Assembly (NCBI RefSeq): GCF_047238305.1
Contig: NZ_JBDFMO010000001.1
Location: 2,418,001 to 2,482,000, forward strand
DNA length: 64,000 nucleotides
Source of the DNA: Ferdinandcohnia sp047238305
GTDB taxonomy: Bacteria > Bacillota > Bacilli > Bacillales > Bacillaceae_L
Direction of reading: 5' to 3'
Shown here: positions 52,620 to 61,122 of the stretch, in pieces
How the letters are laid out: every line of letters starts with the position of its first letter
Position numbering within the stretch: position 1 is the first letter of the stretch
Made by a program: the position numbers and the translations under genes
Notes under the pieces: model-generated
Databases searched by the model: none
What the model was told of the DNA's origin: nothing
Seen by the model: the letters and a program-made list of their open reading frames with translations, nothing else

Positions 52620-53324
52620 ATTATCGACTTTTTTGGGAGGTCTGTTGTAGGCGAACCGTTCCATTGGTTATCTTTTTCACATGTCGTGATGGTGGGCTTG
52701 CTTTTAGTCTCGGGTGTTCTTTTATTTCTTTTTAGAACCAGACTTACAAAAGGAAAATCAGTCATTCGTTATACATTGGCACTATTTTTATTAATTAGTG
52801 AACTGTCCCTTTATGTTTGGTATTTATTTACGGGAGTATGGGACCCAATTGATTCCTTACCTTTTCAGCTTTGCTCAATTTCGCTTTTTTTGAGTATTAT
52901 CATGTTACTGACTAAGAGCCATCTGTTATTTGAAGTAACCTATTTCTTAGGCATAGGTGGTGCCCTACAAGCTATGCTTACACCGGAGCTCGCCTATGAC
53001 TTTCCACATTATCGTTATTTTCACTTTTTCTTAGCTCATATCGCGATTATTCTAGCAAGCCTGTACATGCTTTGGTATGAGAATAGTAGACCCACTTTCA
53101 AATCTGTTTGGAAGGCATTTACTGCTTTGAATGTCATTGCATTCATCGTCTTTTTCATCAACAAAGCAACTGGTGGAAACTATATGTTTCTCGCGAGAAA
53201 ACCAATAAACCCAAGCTTAATCGACTTTCTTGGTCCGTACCCTTGGTATATCTTATCCTTGGAAATTGTCGCATTGATCATGTTTTTTATTCTCTATCTC
53301 CCATTTATACGAAAAAAGAATTAA
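52620..53324 (+). CDS. YwaF-family (TIGR02206-like) membrane protein, apparent ATT start
   Basis: The frame is open from the ysgA stop, and the protein clearly begins upstream of the first standard start (GTG 52686): FFGRSVVGEPFHWLSFSHVV precedes it in frame. No ATG, GTG or TTG exists between 52605 and 52685. GGGGGGAG at 52608-52615 is spaced for ATT at 52620 (or ATC at 52623), giving 234 residues and about seven membrane helices. Function unknown. It may be coupled to ysgA, which ends 15 bp before. Confidence 0.75.
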   Translation: MIDFFGRSVVGEPFHWLSFSHVVMVGLLLVSGVLLFLFRTRLTKGKSVIRYTLALFLLISELSLYVWYLFTGVWDPIDSLPFQLCSISLFLSIIMLLTKSHLLFEVTYFLGIGGALQAMLTPELAYDFPHYRYFHFFLAHIAIILASLYMLWYENSRPTFKSVWKAFTALNVIAFIVFFINKATGGNYMFLARKPINPSLIDFLGPYPWYILSLEIVALIMFFILYLPFIRKKN

Positions 53325-53366
53325 ATTGGGTTTGATTTGCACCTCGAAGATACGTATAATATAATT

Positions 53367-53645
53367 TATATGCTTTACATATAGCTAAAAACAATGATCG
53401 AGACTAGTAACTTTCCACTCACTATTCAGGGAGAAAATGCCGTGACTGCAAGCATTTTTATAGAAGAAGAAAGTGAATTCACCTCTTGAGTTGGCACTTG
53501 GACCGTCTGACCAAAGACGTAAAGGTGTACCGGCAATAGCCGTTATCGAAACGAAGTGAGCAATTACTTTTTTGTAATTGTTAACAAGGGTGGTACCGCG
53601 AATCTAAACCTCGTCCCTTTTTGGGGATTGAGGTTTTTTATTTTG
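53367..53645 (+). promoter_or_regulatory. T-box riboswitch, phenylalanine, upstream of pheST
   Basis: The leader starts after TTGATT-N17-TATAAT (53332-53360). The specifier TTC (Phe) lies at 53478-53480, followed by ACCTCT. T-box AGGGTGGTACCGCG is at 53587-53600. The terminator pairs AACCTCGTCCC with GGGGATTGAGGTT and ends in a T-run near 53640. Confidence 0.92.
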
Positions 53646-53651
53646 TCTTAA

Positions 53652-53774
53652 TGTCTAGCTCCAGGCGCCATCGGCTCGAGGTCACAAGCCAATCACTTCG
53701 GAAGGCAAAAAGCGCCTTCTGTCAGTGCTCGTCTTGTGCTTGTCGCCGATGAACCGGCGCCTTGTGCTTTTCTA
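53652..53774 (+). repeat. Family B intergenic repeat, copy 2
   Basis: It lies between the pheS T-box terminator and the pheS ribosome site. Ends GTCTAGCTCCAGGCGCC and GGCGCCTTGTGCTTTTCT pair partly. The core CTCGAGGTCACAAGCCAATC through CTTGTGCTTGTCG matches copy 1 on the other strand with few changes. Confidence 0.85.
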
Positions 53775-53794
53775 AGAAAAAGGAGGAATTATTA

Positions 53795-54829
53795 ATGCAA
53801 GAAAGATTACTTGAGCTGAAAGAAGAAGCTCTTGCAAAAGTAGAGGCTGCAACGAATCTTATAGAATTAAATGATATTCGTGTCGCTTATTTAGGGAAAA
53901 AAGGGCCGATCACGGAAGTACTAAGAGGAATGGGCAAGCTTTCTGCAGAAGAGCGCCCAAAAATGGGAGCACTTGTCAATGAAGTCAGAGAGCAAATCAC
54001 TGAAAAACTAACTGCAAAACAAGAGTTACTTGAAAAAGAAGAAGTCGAAAGAAAACTAGCTTCTGAAACAATCGATGTTACATTACCAGGGAGACCGATT
54101 AAAGTAGGAGGGCCTCACCCACTTACTAAGGTTATTGAAGAAATTGAAGATTTATTCCTAGGGATGGGTTATTCCATTGCGGAAGGACCTGAAGTTGAAA
54201 AGGATTATTACAATTTTGAAGCGTTAAATTTACCGAAGGATCACCCGGCAAGGGATATGCAGGATTCATTCTATATCACCGAGGATATTCTCCTTCGTAC
54301 CCAAACATCTCCTGTTCAAGCGAGAACAATGGAAAAGCATGAAGGAAAAGGACCTGTAAAAATCATCTGTCCAGGTAAAGTATACCGCCGTGATAATGAT
54401 GATGCGACCCACTCACATCAATTTACCCAAATCGAAGGATTGGTTGTTGATGAAAACATTCGTATGAGTGACCTTAAAGGTACATTAAATACGTTTGCGA
54501 AAAAGATGTTTGGTGAGGACCGTGAAATTCGTCTACGCCCAAGCTTTTTCCCGTTTACTGAGCCTTCAGTAGAGATGGATATCTCTTGCTTTAAGTGTGG
54601 CGGAGATGGATGTAATGTATGTAAGAAGACAGGGTGGATTGAAATTTTAGGTGCCGGTATGGTACATCCTAATGTCCTTGAGATGTCTGGCTTTGATTCA
54701 AAGAAATATACAGGATTTGCGTTCGGAATGGGCCCAGAGCGTATTGCAATGTTGAAATATGGTATTGATGATATTCGTCATTTATACACAAATGATAATC
54801 GTTTCATCAAACAATTTAATCGGGCTTAA
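53795..54829 (+). CDS. pheS: Phenylalanyl-tRNA synthetase alpha subunit
   Basis: Catalytic subunit of the alpha2-beta2 class II synthetase. The 344-residue protein has an N-terminal coiled coil (about 1-85), motif 2 around CPGKVYRRDNDDATHSHQFTQIEG, and motif 3 GFAFGMGPERIAML. ATG 53795 after AAAGGAGGAATT gives the family length; the longer frame from 53762 runs into repeat B2. pheT follows 15 bp later. Confidence 0.97.
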   Translation: MQERLLELKEEALAKVEAATNLIELNDIRVAYLGKKGPITEVLRGMGKLSAEERPKMGALVNEVREQITEKLTAKQELLEKEEVERKLASETIDVTLPGRPIKVGGPHPLTKVIEEIEDLFLGMGYSIAEGPEVEKDYYNFEALNLPKDHPARDMQDSFYITEDILLRTQTSPVQARTMEKHEGKGPVKIICPGKVYRRDNDDATHSHQFTQIEGLVVDENIRMSDLKGTLNTFAKKMFGEDREIRLRPSFFPFTEPSVEMDISCFKCGGDGCNVCKKTGWIEILGAGMVHPNVLEMSGFDSKKYTGFAFGMGPERIAMLKYGIDDIRHLYTNDNRFIKQFNRA

Positions 54830-54844
54830 GGAGGGAGAATAGGA

Positions 54845-57259
54845 ATGTTTGTTTCATATAAATGGTTGCATGAATACGTTGATTTATCAAGAGTAACGGC
54901 AGAAGAATTAGCAGAAAAAATTACGAGAAGTGGAATTGAAGTAGAAGGTGTCGATCATTTAGGAGAAGGTATTAGTGGGATTGTCGTTGGTCATGTATTA
55001 GAGTGTGAGCAGCACCCAAATGCTGACAAATTAAATAAATGTCTTGTTGATGTAGGTGAAGGGGAGCCTGTTCAAATTATTTGTGGAGCACCGAACGTTG
55101 CAAAAGGCCAAAAGGTTGTAGTCGCTAAGGTAGGAGCTGTCTTACCTGGCAATTTTAAAATCAAAAAGGCGAAGCTTCGTGGGGAAGAATCAAATGGAAT
55201 GATTTGCTCTCTTCAAGAACTTGGTTTTGAATCAAAGCTTGTATTGAAGGAATATGCTGAAGGAATTTTTGTTTTCCCACATGATGTAGAGCCAGGAACA
55301 GACGCAATTGCTGCGTTAAATCTTGATGATAAGGTTCTTGAGCTTGGATTAACACCTAATCGTGCTGATGCTATGAGTATGATGGGGGTTGCATATGAGG
55401 TTGCGGCTATTTTAGGAACAGACGTAAAACTACCACAACCAAAGGTATCAACTTCAGGGGAAAAAGCGGAGGATTACATTTCGATTTCTGTAGAAGCGAA
55501 GGAAGATAATCCATTATATGTAGCACGTGTAGTGAAGAATGTAAAAATTGGTCCATCGCCTTTATGGCTTCAAACACGTTTGATGGCAGAAGGAATCCGC
55601 CCACATAATAATGTTGTCGACATTACAAATTACATTTTATTAGAATATGGTCAACCACTACATGCGTTTGATTATGATCGACTAGGTTCTAAAGAAATTC
55701 TTGTTAGACGTGCAAACAATGGAGAAAAGATTACAACACTAGATGATACAGAGCGTACATTAACGGATGAACACCTAGTGATTACAAATGGAACAGTTCC
55801 AGTTGCCCTTGCAGGTGTAATGGGTGGAGCGAATTCTGAAGTGAAAAGTGACACAACAACCGTTTTAATCGAGTCTGCTTATTTTACAGGAAGCACAATT
55901 CGTAAGTCATCTAAAGACCACGGTTTACGTAGCGAGGCTAGTGCGCGCTTTGAGAAAGGGATTGATCCAAACCGTACTCGTGAAGCAGCAGACCGTGCAG
56001 CTGAATTAATGGCGGAGTTCGCTGGTGGTGAAGTTCTTGACGGTGTTGTGGCTGTTGATACTCTTGATATTCAGCCAGTAAATGTATCTGTATCACTTGA
56101 TAGAATCAACAAAGTGTTAGGTACTGCAATTTCAAAAGAAAAAGTAGAAGCCATTTTTACGAATCTAAAATTCTCATTTACTGTGGATAATGATACATTC
56201 CATGTAACCGTACCTACTCGTAGACCTGACATTACTATTGAAGAGGATCTAATTGAAGAAGTAGCGCGACTATATGGATATGATGAATTACCAACAACTC
56301 TTCCCGTTGGAGAATCAAAACCTGGTAGATTAACGGATTATCAAGCAAAGCGTCGTTTAGTTAGAAGATATTTAGAAGGTGTTGGATTATATCAAAGTAT
56401 CACATATTCACTTACAAGTGCTGAAAAAGTAAACAAATATGCACTTGAACAAACTGAGCCAATTCGTTTGGCTATGCCTATGAGTGAAGAACGTAGTCTT
56501 TTAAGATTAAGCCTTCTTCCACATTTATTAGAAGTTGTTTCACATGATCTAGCTCGTCAAATTGATAGTGTATCAACTTACGAAACAGGATCAGTATTTA
56601 TTCCTAGACCAGACCAAGAACTACCGGAAGAAAAGGAACACTTAGCAATTGCCCTAACAGGTTCATGGTTATCACCAACATGGCAAGGTGAGAAAAAAAC
56701 GGTAGATTTCTATGTAGTAAAAGGAATTTTAGAAGGGCTATTCGAAAAGCTTGGTCTTGAAAATAGAACTTCATTCCTACAAGCTAGAGTGGAAGGGATG
56801 CATCCTGGACGAACAGCTGCTGTGTTATTAGATAACAAAGAAATTGGGTTTGTTGGCCAAGTTCATCCGAATGTTCAAAAAGACTTAGATTTAACGCCAA
56901 CGTATGTGGTTGAATTATCATTAAAGGATGTTCTAGAAGCGGATGTTGAAGAAATCCTTTATCAACCAATTCCACGATTCCCGTCTATGACTCGTGATAT
57001 AGCACTTGTTGTAGATCAATCAGTTGCTGCTGGTGACATGAAGCAGGTTATTATTGAAGCGGGTGGTAAGCTACTTCGCGATGTTACAATCTTTGACCTT
57101 TATGAGGGAGAGCGTATGGAACCTGGTAAAAAATCAGTTGCTTATTCAATCAAGTATTTTGATCCAGAACGTACATTAACTGAAGAAGAAGTAACAAAAG
57201 CACATGAAAAAGTACTAAAAGCTGTTGCTGAAAAATTCAATGCAACATTGCGTTCATAA
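54845..57259 (+). CDS. pheT: Phenylalanyl-tRNA synthetase beta subunit
   Basis: The 804-residue beta subunit has an EMAP-like tRNA-binding domain (about 40-150), B3/B4 editing domain with RPHNNVVDITNYILLEYGQPLHAFD split across it, B5, a degenerate catalytic module and the C-terminal anticodon-binding FDX-ACB domain (about 710-804; RFPSMTRDIALVVD). The ATG follows AAGGAGGGAGAATAGGA. A terminator ends the operon. Confidence 0.97.
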   Translation: MFVSYKWLHEYVDLSRVTAEELAEKITRSGIEVEGVDHLGEGISGIVVGHVLECEQHPNADKLNKCLVDVGEGEPVQIICGAPNVAKGQKVVVAKVGAVLPGNFKIKKAKLRGEESNGMICSLQELGFESKLVLKEYAEGIFVFPHDVEPGTDAIAALNLDDKVLELGLTPNRADAMSMMGVAYEVAAILGTDVKLPQPKVSTSGEKAEDYISISVEAKEDNPLYVARVVKNVKIGPSPLWLQTRLMAEGIRPHNNVVDITNYILLEYGQPLHAFDYDRLGSKEILVRRANNGEKITTLDDTERTLTDEHLVITNGTVPVALAGVMGGANSEVKSDTTTVLIESAYFTGSTIRKSSKDHGLRSEASARFEKGIDPNRTREAADRAAELMAEFAGGEVLDGVVAVDTLDIQPVNVSVSLDRINKVLGTAISKEKVEAIFTNLKFSFTVDNDTFHVTVPTRRPDITIEEDLIEEVARLYGYDELPTTLPVGESKPGRLTDYQAKRRLVRRYLEGVGLYQSITYSLTSAEKVNKYALEQTEPIRLAMPMSEERSLLRLSLLPHLLEVVSHDLARQIDSVSTYETGSVFIPRPDQELPEEKEHLAIALTGSWLSPTWQGEKKTVDFYVVKGILEGLFEKLGLENRTSFLQARVEGMHPGRTAAVLLDNKEIGFVGQVHPNVQKDLDLTPTYVVELSLKDVLEADVEEILYQPIPRFPSMTRDIALVVDQSVAAGDMKQVIIEAGGKLLRDVTIFDLYEGERMEPGKKSVAYSIKYFDPERTLTEEEVTKAHEKVLKAVAEKFNATLRS

Positions 57260-57261
57260 TA

Positions 57262-57301
57262 AAAAATGGAGGGGTCACATTGGACCCACTCCATTTTTTT
57301 A
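57262..57301 (+). terminator. Terminator of pheST
   Basis: AAAAAATGGAG...GGGTC / GGACCCACTCCATTTTTT, long stem and T-run. Confidence 0.85.
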
Positions 57302-57302
57302 T

Positions 57303-57352
57303 GTCTAGCTCCAGGCACTGTCGTTGATAGGCAGACGTGCTTAGCGCTTTTC
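57303..57352 (+). repeat. Family B repeat, short copy 3 (ends only)
   Basis: GTCTAGCTCCAGGC at one end and GCGCTTTTCT at the other match copies 1 and 2, but the core is missing, leaving about 50 bp next to the rnhC stop. Confidence 0.65.
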
Positions 57353-58288
57353 TTATATCCTAGCTATTTTCTTTGCTTTTTCTGTATTTGCAAAATGAAG
57401 CTTTGTGAAGCTACGAAGTGCTCCTATTCCATGCTTTTTGATCAGTTTAGCAGCAACTACATCAACTTGGGTTCCAGCCCCCTTTTTTAATTCAAGACCA
57501 GCCTTCTCACTTAGCTTATCAAATTCCTTAACGAAAGAATACCTTGCTATGATGGAAGCAGCGGCAACAGATAAATGAACCCCTTCTGCCTTTGTACTGA
57601 AATACACATTGTCTTTTATAATCTCCTTTTGACCGGCCAAATGCTTGAAATACACATCAGGAACAGCAAATTGGTCGATTAAAATACCGTCTGGTGTAGC
57701 GGGTGCAATTTTTTTTAGGACATGCCCAATTGCTTGGTTATGTAGCAATGCCTTCATTTTACCTTGAGTCATGCCTCTTGCTTGAAGTTCATTGTATTTT
57801 TCATTATGTAAAATTAAAAGGCTATATGGGATTGCATGAATAATCGATTCAGCAATTTCACAAATTTGTTTGTCATTTAAATCCTTAGAATCTTTTACCC
57901 CAAGTTCCTTTAGCAAAGCAAACTTATCATTCGAAACATATGCGGCAACAACAGTCATTGGACCAAAAAAGTCACCTGTTCCAACCTCATCAGAGCCGAC
58001 CATTGAAAGTGTTCCGATATTGGGTGGTAAGCCACTATTTTTCGCAACAGATTTCTTATTAGTAGTCGATTTAGTAGAAGTTTCTGAACTTCCCCATTTA
58101 TCCGCTTCAGCCGCAGCGCCATTTCCTTGAAATAATACTTTCCCAGATTTATATGCTGTAATGGTACAGCTTGGTAGTTTAGCAACAAAAACCCCACCCT
58201 GTGGGACCTTAGCCTGTAATTGACTTCTATAATGTAATTTCATTTTTTCAATCGTACCGGGGGTACACTTTAGGACAGTATTAGACAA
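57353..58288 (-). CDS. rnhC: Ribonuclease HIII
   Basis: It cleaves RNA in RNA-DNA hybrids, clearing R-loops and primers. The 311-residue protein has the N-terminal TBP-like hybrid-binding domain (about 1-80) and the type 2 RNase H fold with GSDEVGTGDFFGP (catalytic Asp-Glu), DSKDLNDKQI and ILIDQFAVPD. Start TTG 58288 after AAGGGGAAAG. Divergent from zapA, convergent with pheT. Confidence 0.94.
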   Translation of the reverse strand: MSNTVLKCTPGTIEKMKLHYRSQLQAKVPQGGVFVAKLPSCTITAYKSGKVLFQGNGAAAEADKWGSSETSTKSTTNKKSVAKNSGLPPNIGTLSMVGSDEVGTGDFFGPMTVVAAYVSNDKFALLKELGVKDSKDLNDKQICEIAESIIHAIPYSLLILHNEKYNELQARGMTQGKMKALLHNQAIGHVLKKIAPATPDGILIDQFAVPDVYFKHLAGQKEIIKDNVYFSTKAEGVHLSVAAASIIARYSFVKEFDKLSEKAGLELKKGAGTQVDVVAAKLIKKHGIGALRSFTKLHFANTEKAKKIARI

Positions 58289-58421
58289 AATTAACTTTCC
58301 CCTTACATATTTAGATATGATTCTTTATAATCTATCATAACGTTTGTTGAGATTTCTTTCCATAAATATCGTGTTCATGGTATTATTATCTGTAGGATTG
58401 ACTAGAATGGAGGCCAACTAC

Positions 58422-58691
58422 TTGTCACAGACACAAAAAACAAAAACAACTGTAGATATATATGGACAGCAATATTCGATTATCGGGTCTGAGAGCACAA
58501 GCCATATACGCCTTGTGGCCTCAATTGTCGATGATAAAATGAGAGAAATTAGCAGTAAAAATCCCTCTCTTGATATTAATAAACTGGCGGTTTTAACAGC
58601 CGTAAATATAGTCCATGAGCATTTAAAGCTTAAAGAAGAATATGAAGAACTTGAAAAACAATTAGAACAAGCAAAAAATGAAAAGGATTGA
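58422..58691 (+). CDS. zapA: Cell division protein ZapA
   Basis: This 89-residue FtsZ-ring-associated protein promotes bundling of FtsZ filaments. The N-terminal domain has TTVDIYGQQYSIIGSES and a C-terminal coiled coil runs from about residue 60. TTG 58422 after GGAGGCC is chosen; the longer frame from 58344 would add a spurious hydrophobic segment. yshB follows within 6 bp. Confidence 0.92.
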   Translation: MSQTQKTKTTVDIYGQQYSIIGSESTSHIRLVASIVDDKMREISSKNPSLDINKLAVLTAVNIVHEHLKLKEEYEELEKQLEQAKNEKD

Positions 58692-58697
58692 CGTGAA

Positions 58698-59225
58698 ATG
58701 TTCGATATAGTCTTAATAATCATCCTTTTAATGGGATTTATAATTGGGTTAAGAAGAGGATTTATCCTCCAAATCGTTCATCTGACCGGGTTTATTGTTG
58801 CATTTATTGTTGCATACCTTTATTATGATGAACTTATGCCAAAATTAGTATTATGGATTCCATATCCAACATTCGGTGATGCCGATACCATGAAATTTTT
58901 ATTTGAAAGTACAAATTTAGAAACAGCTTATTATCGTGCCATTGCCTTTGCCATTATCTTCTTTGCCACAAAGTTTCTATGGCAAATCATTGGATCAATG
59001 CTTGACTTCCTTGCAAATCTACCACTTTTAAAACAAATCAACGGGTGGGCTGGAGGTCTATTAGGTTTTGTTGAAGTCTATTTAATTGTCTTTATCGTAC
59101 TTTATATTGGAGCACTCCTCCCGGTTGAAATCGTTCAGTCTAATCTTAATGATTCATTTATGGCTAAAATGATTGTCCAACATACCCCATTCTTTACAGG
59201 TAAAATTAAGGACATGTGGATCTAA
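58698..59225 (+). CDS. yshB: CvpA-family membrane protein YshB
   Basis: The 175-residue protein has four membrane helices of the CvpA/colicin-V production family, starting MFDIVLIIILLMGFIIGLRRGF. The role in bacilli is unclear; E. coli CvpA is linked to envelope integrity. It sits 6 bp after zapA, so the two are one transcript, ended by a terminator. Confidence 0.9.
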   Translation: MFDIVLIIILLMGFIIGLRRGFILQIVHLTGFIVAFIVAYLYYDELMPKLVLWIPYPTFGDADTMKFLFESTNLETAYYRAIAFAIIFFATKFLWQIIGSMLDFLANLPLLKQINGWAGGLLGFVEVYLIVFIVLYIGALLPVEIVQSNLNDSFMAKMIVQHTPFFTGKIKDMWI

Positions 59226-59254
59226 CTTCTCTCTAACAGAGAAGTTTTTTTTGT
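59224..59254 (+). terminator. Terminator of zapA-yshB
   Basis: AACTTCTCT-CTAAC-AGAGAAGTT then eight T residues. Confidence 0.9.
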
Positions 59255-59350
59255 GAAAAACAGTTTTTAACCCACAAAAAGTGACTTTTTCACAAAAAAT
59301 CTGTATCATTTTGGATAGTTGAACGTAAGGAATATAGGTAGGTGGTAACC

Positions 59351-61069
59351 ATGACAATCAATAAAAAAGATGTAATCCGTCTTTTAGAAACAATTGCGAT
59401 TTATATGGAATTAAAAGGGGACAACCCATTTAAAATATCTGCTTTTCGAAAAGCAGCAGGAGCCCTTGAAAATGACGATCGAAGCTTAACGACGATTGAG
59501 GATTTCACATCATTACCTGGAATTGGCAAAGGAACAGCGGCGGTGATTACAGAATACATCGATACAGAAGAATCAACAGTGTTAAATGAATTAAAAGAAA
59601 AGGTACCTGAAGGACTGATCCCCTTACTTAACCTGCCAGGACTTGGTGGCAAAAAAATAGCCAAGCTCTATCAGGAACTAGGCATAGAAGATATGGAAAT
59701 GTTAAAACAAGCATGCCAAAATGAAAAAATTCAAAATCTAGCAGGCTTCGGAAAGAAAACTGAAGAAAAAATACTTGCTGCTATTGAGGAATATGGCAAA
59801 CGACCAGATCGCCTGCCGATTGCTTTAATGCTAACACTAACTGAAGAAATTGAGGAACAGCTTAGTAAGATGGATGGAATCTTCACCTTTTCTCGTGCAG
59901 GCAGCCTTCGTCGAATGAGAGAAACAATCAAAGACCTTGATTTTATAATTGCAACGAATGAACCTGAAAAAGTGCGAGAACAGCTTTTACAGCTAAACGG
60001 CATTAATGGAATTATCGCAAGTGGAGATACAAAGGTTTCCGTCCAAATTTCATATAGCTATGATATTTCGGTTGATTTTCGTCTTGTGAAACCACATGAA
60101 TTTGCAACCACCCTTCACCATTTTACGGGTAGCAAAGACCATAATGTAAGAATGAGGCAATTAGCAAAAGAACGTGGTGAAAAAATTAGTGAGTATGGCG
60201 TTGAAAACAGTGAGACAGGTGAAATAAAAACCTTTGAAACGGAAGAAGAATTCTACCAATATTTTGGACTTACCTTTATCCCTCCTGAACTTAGAGAGGA
60301 TGGCTCTGAGGTAGATGCATTCCAAGAGAAAGTGGAACATATTCAGCTCGAAGATATAAAAGGTGATCTCCATATGCATACATCTTGGAGTGATGGTGCC
60401 TACACAATCGAAGAAATGGTAGAGGCTAGCAGGAATAAAGGCTATCGTTATATGGCGATTACAGACCATTCCCAATACTTACGCGTGGCAAATGGGCTAA
60501 CACCTGAACGATTACTAGAACAACATAAAGAAATTAAAAGATTAAATGAAAAATATGAAGATTTTACAATATTTACAGGTGTTGAAATGGATATCCTACC
60601 TGATGGCAGTCTTGATTATAACGACGACATTATTAGGGATGTTGATGTCGTGATTGCATCAATCCATTCAAGCTTTTCTCAACCAAGAGAGAAAATCATG
60701 CATCGCTTAAAAACGGCTCTTGAAAATCTACATGTAGATATTATCGCCCACCCTACTGGAAGGATAATCGGGCGTAGAAAAGGGTATGACGTAGATGTCG
60801 ATATGTTAATTGAGTTAGCAAAAGAAACAAATACAGCGTTAGAACTAAATGCGAATCTAAATCGATTAGACCTTTCTTCAGAATATATTAAAAAGGCACA
60901 GGAGAAGGGTGTAAAACTAGTTATTAACACGGATGCACATAATATGGACATGCTTGAGGATATGGGATATGGCGTTTCCGCTGCAATAAAAGGGTGGATT
61001 AAAAAGGAGAATGTCATTAATACATGGGATAAGGATGAGCTAATTGCTTATCTAAAACGAAATTTATAG
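59351..61069 (+). CDS. polX: Family X DNA polymerase / 3'-5' exonuclease PolX
   Basis: Repair polymerase for short gaps, with a PHP exonuclease. The 572-residue protein has helix-hairpin-helix motifs (LPGIGKGTAAVITEY; LPGLGGKKIAKLY), a nucleotidyltransferase core with GSLRRMRETIKDLDFIIA (catalytic Asp pair) and VDFRLV (third Asp). The C-terminal PHP domain (about 335-572) has DLHMHTSWSDG, ITDHSQ and NTDAHN. ATG 59351 after GGTAGGTGG. mutS2 follows closely. Confidence 0.95.
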   Translation: MTINKKDVIRLLETIAIYMELKGDNPFKISAFRKAAGALENDDRSLTTIEDFTSLPGIGKGTAAVITEYIDTEESTVLNELKEKVPEGLIPLLNLPGLGGKKIAKLYQELGIEDMEMLKQACQNEKIQNLAGFGKKTEEKILAAIEEYGKRPDRLPIALMLTLTEEIEEQLSKMDGIFTFSRAGSLRRMRETIKDLDFIIATNEPEKVREQLLQLNGINGIIASGDTKVSVQISYSYDISVDFRLVKPHEFATTLHHFTGSKDHNVRMRQLAKERGEKISEYGVENSETGEIKTFETEEEFYQYFGLTFIPPELREDGSEVDAFQEKVEHIQLEDIKGDLHMHTSWSDGAYTIEEMVEASRNKGYRYMAITDHSQYLRVANGLTPERLLEQHKEIKRLNEKYEDFTIFTGVEMDILPDGSLDYNDDIIRDVDVVIASIHSSFSQPREKIMHRLKTALENLHVDIIAHPTGRIIGRRKGYDVDVDMLIELAKETNTALELNANLNRLDLSSEYIKKAQEKGVKLVINTDAHNMDMLEDMGYGVSAAIKGWIKKENVINTWDKDELIAYLKRNL

Positions 61070-61122
61070 GATTATAACGGTCCTTGATGTTGAAGCAGTT
61101 GGTGCAGGAAGGGAGTTACAGC

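Noticed and set aside
57266..57490. 74-codon frame after pheT
   Set aside because: It covers the pheST terminator, repeat B3 and the antisense of rnhC.
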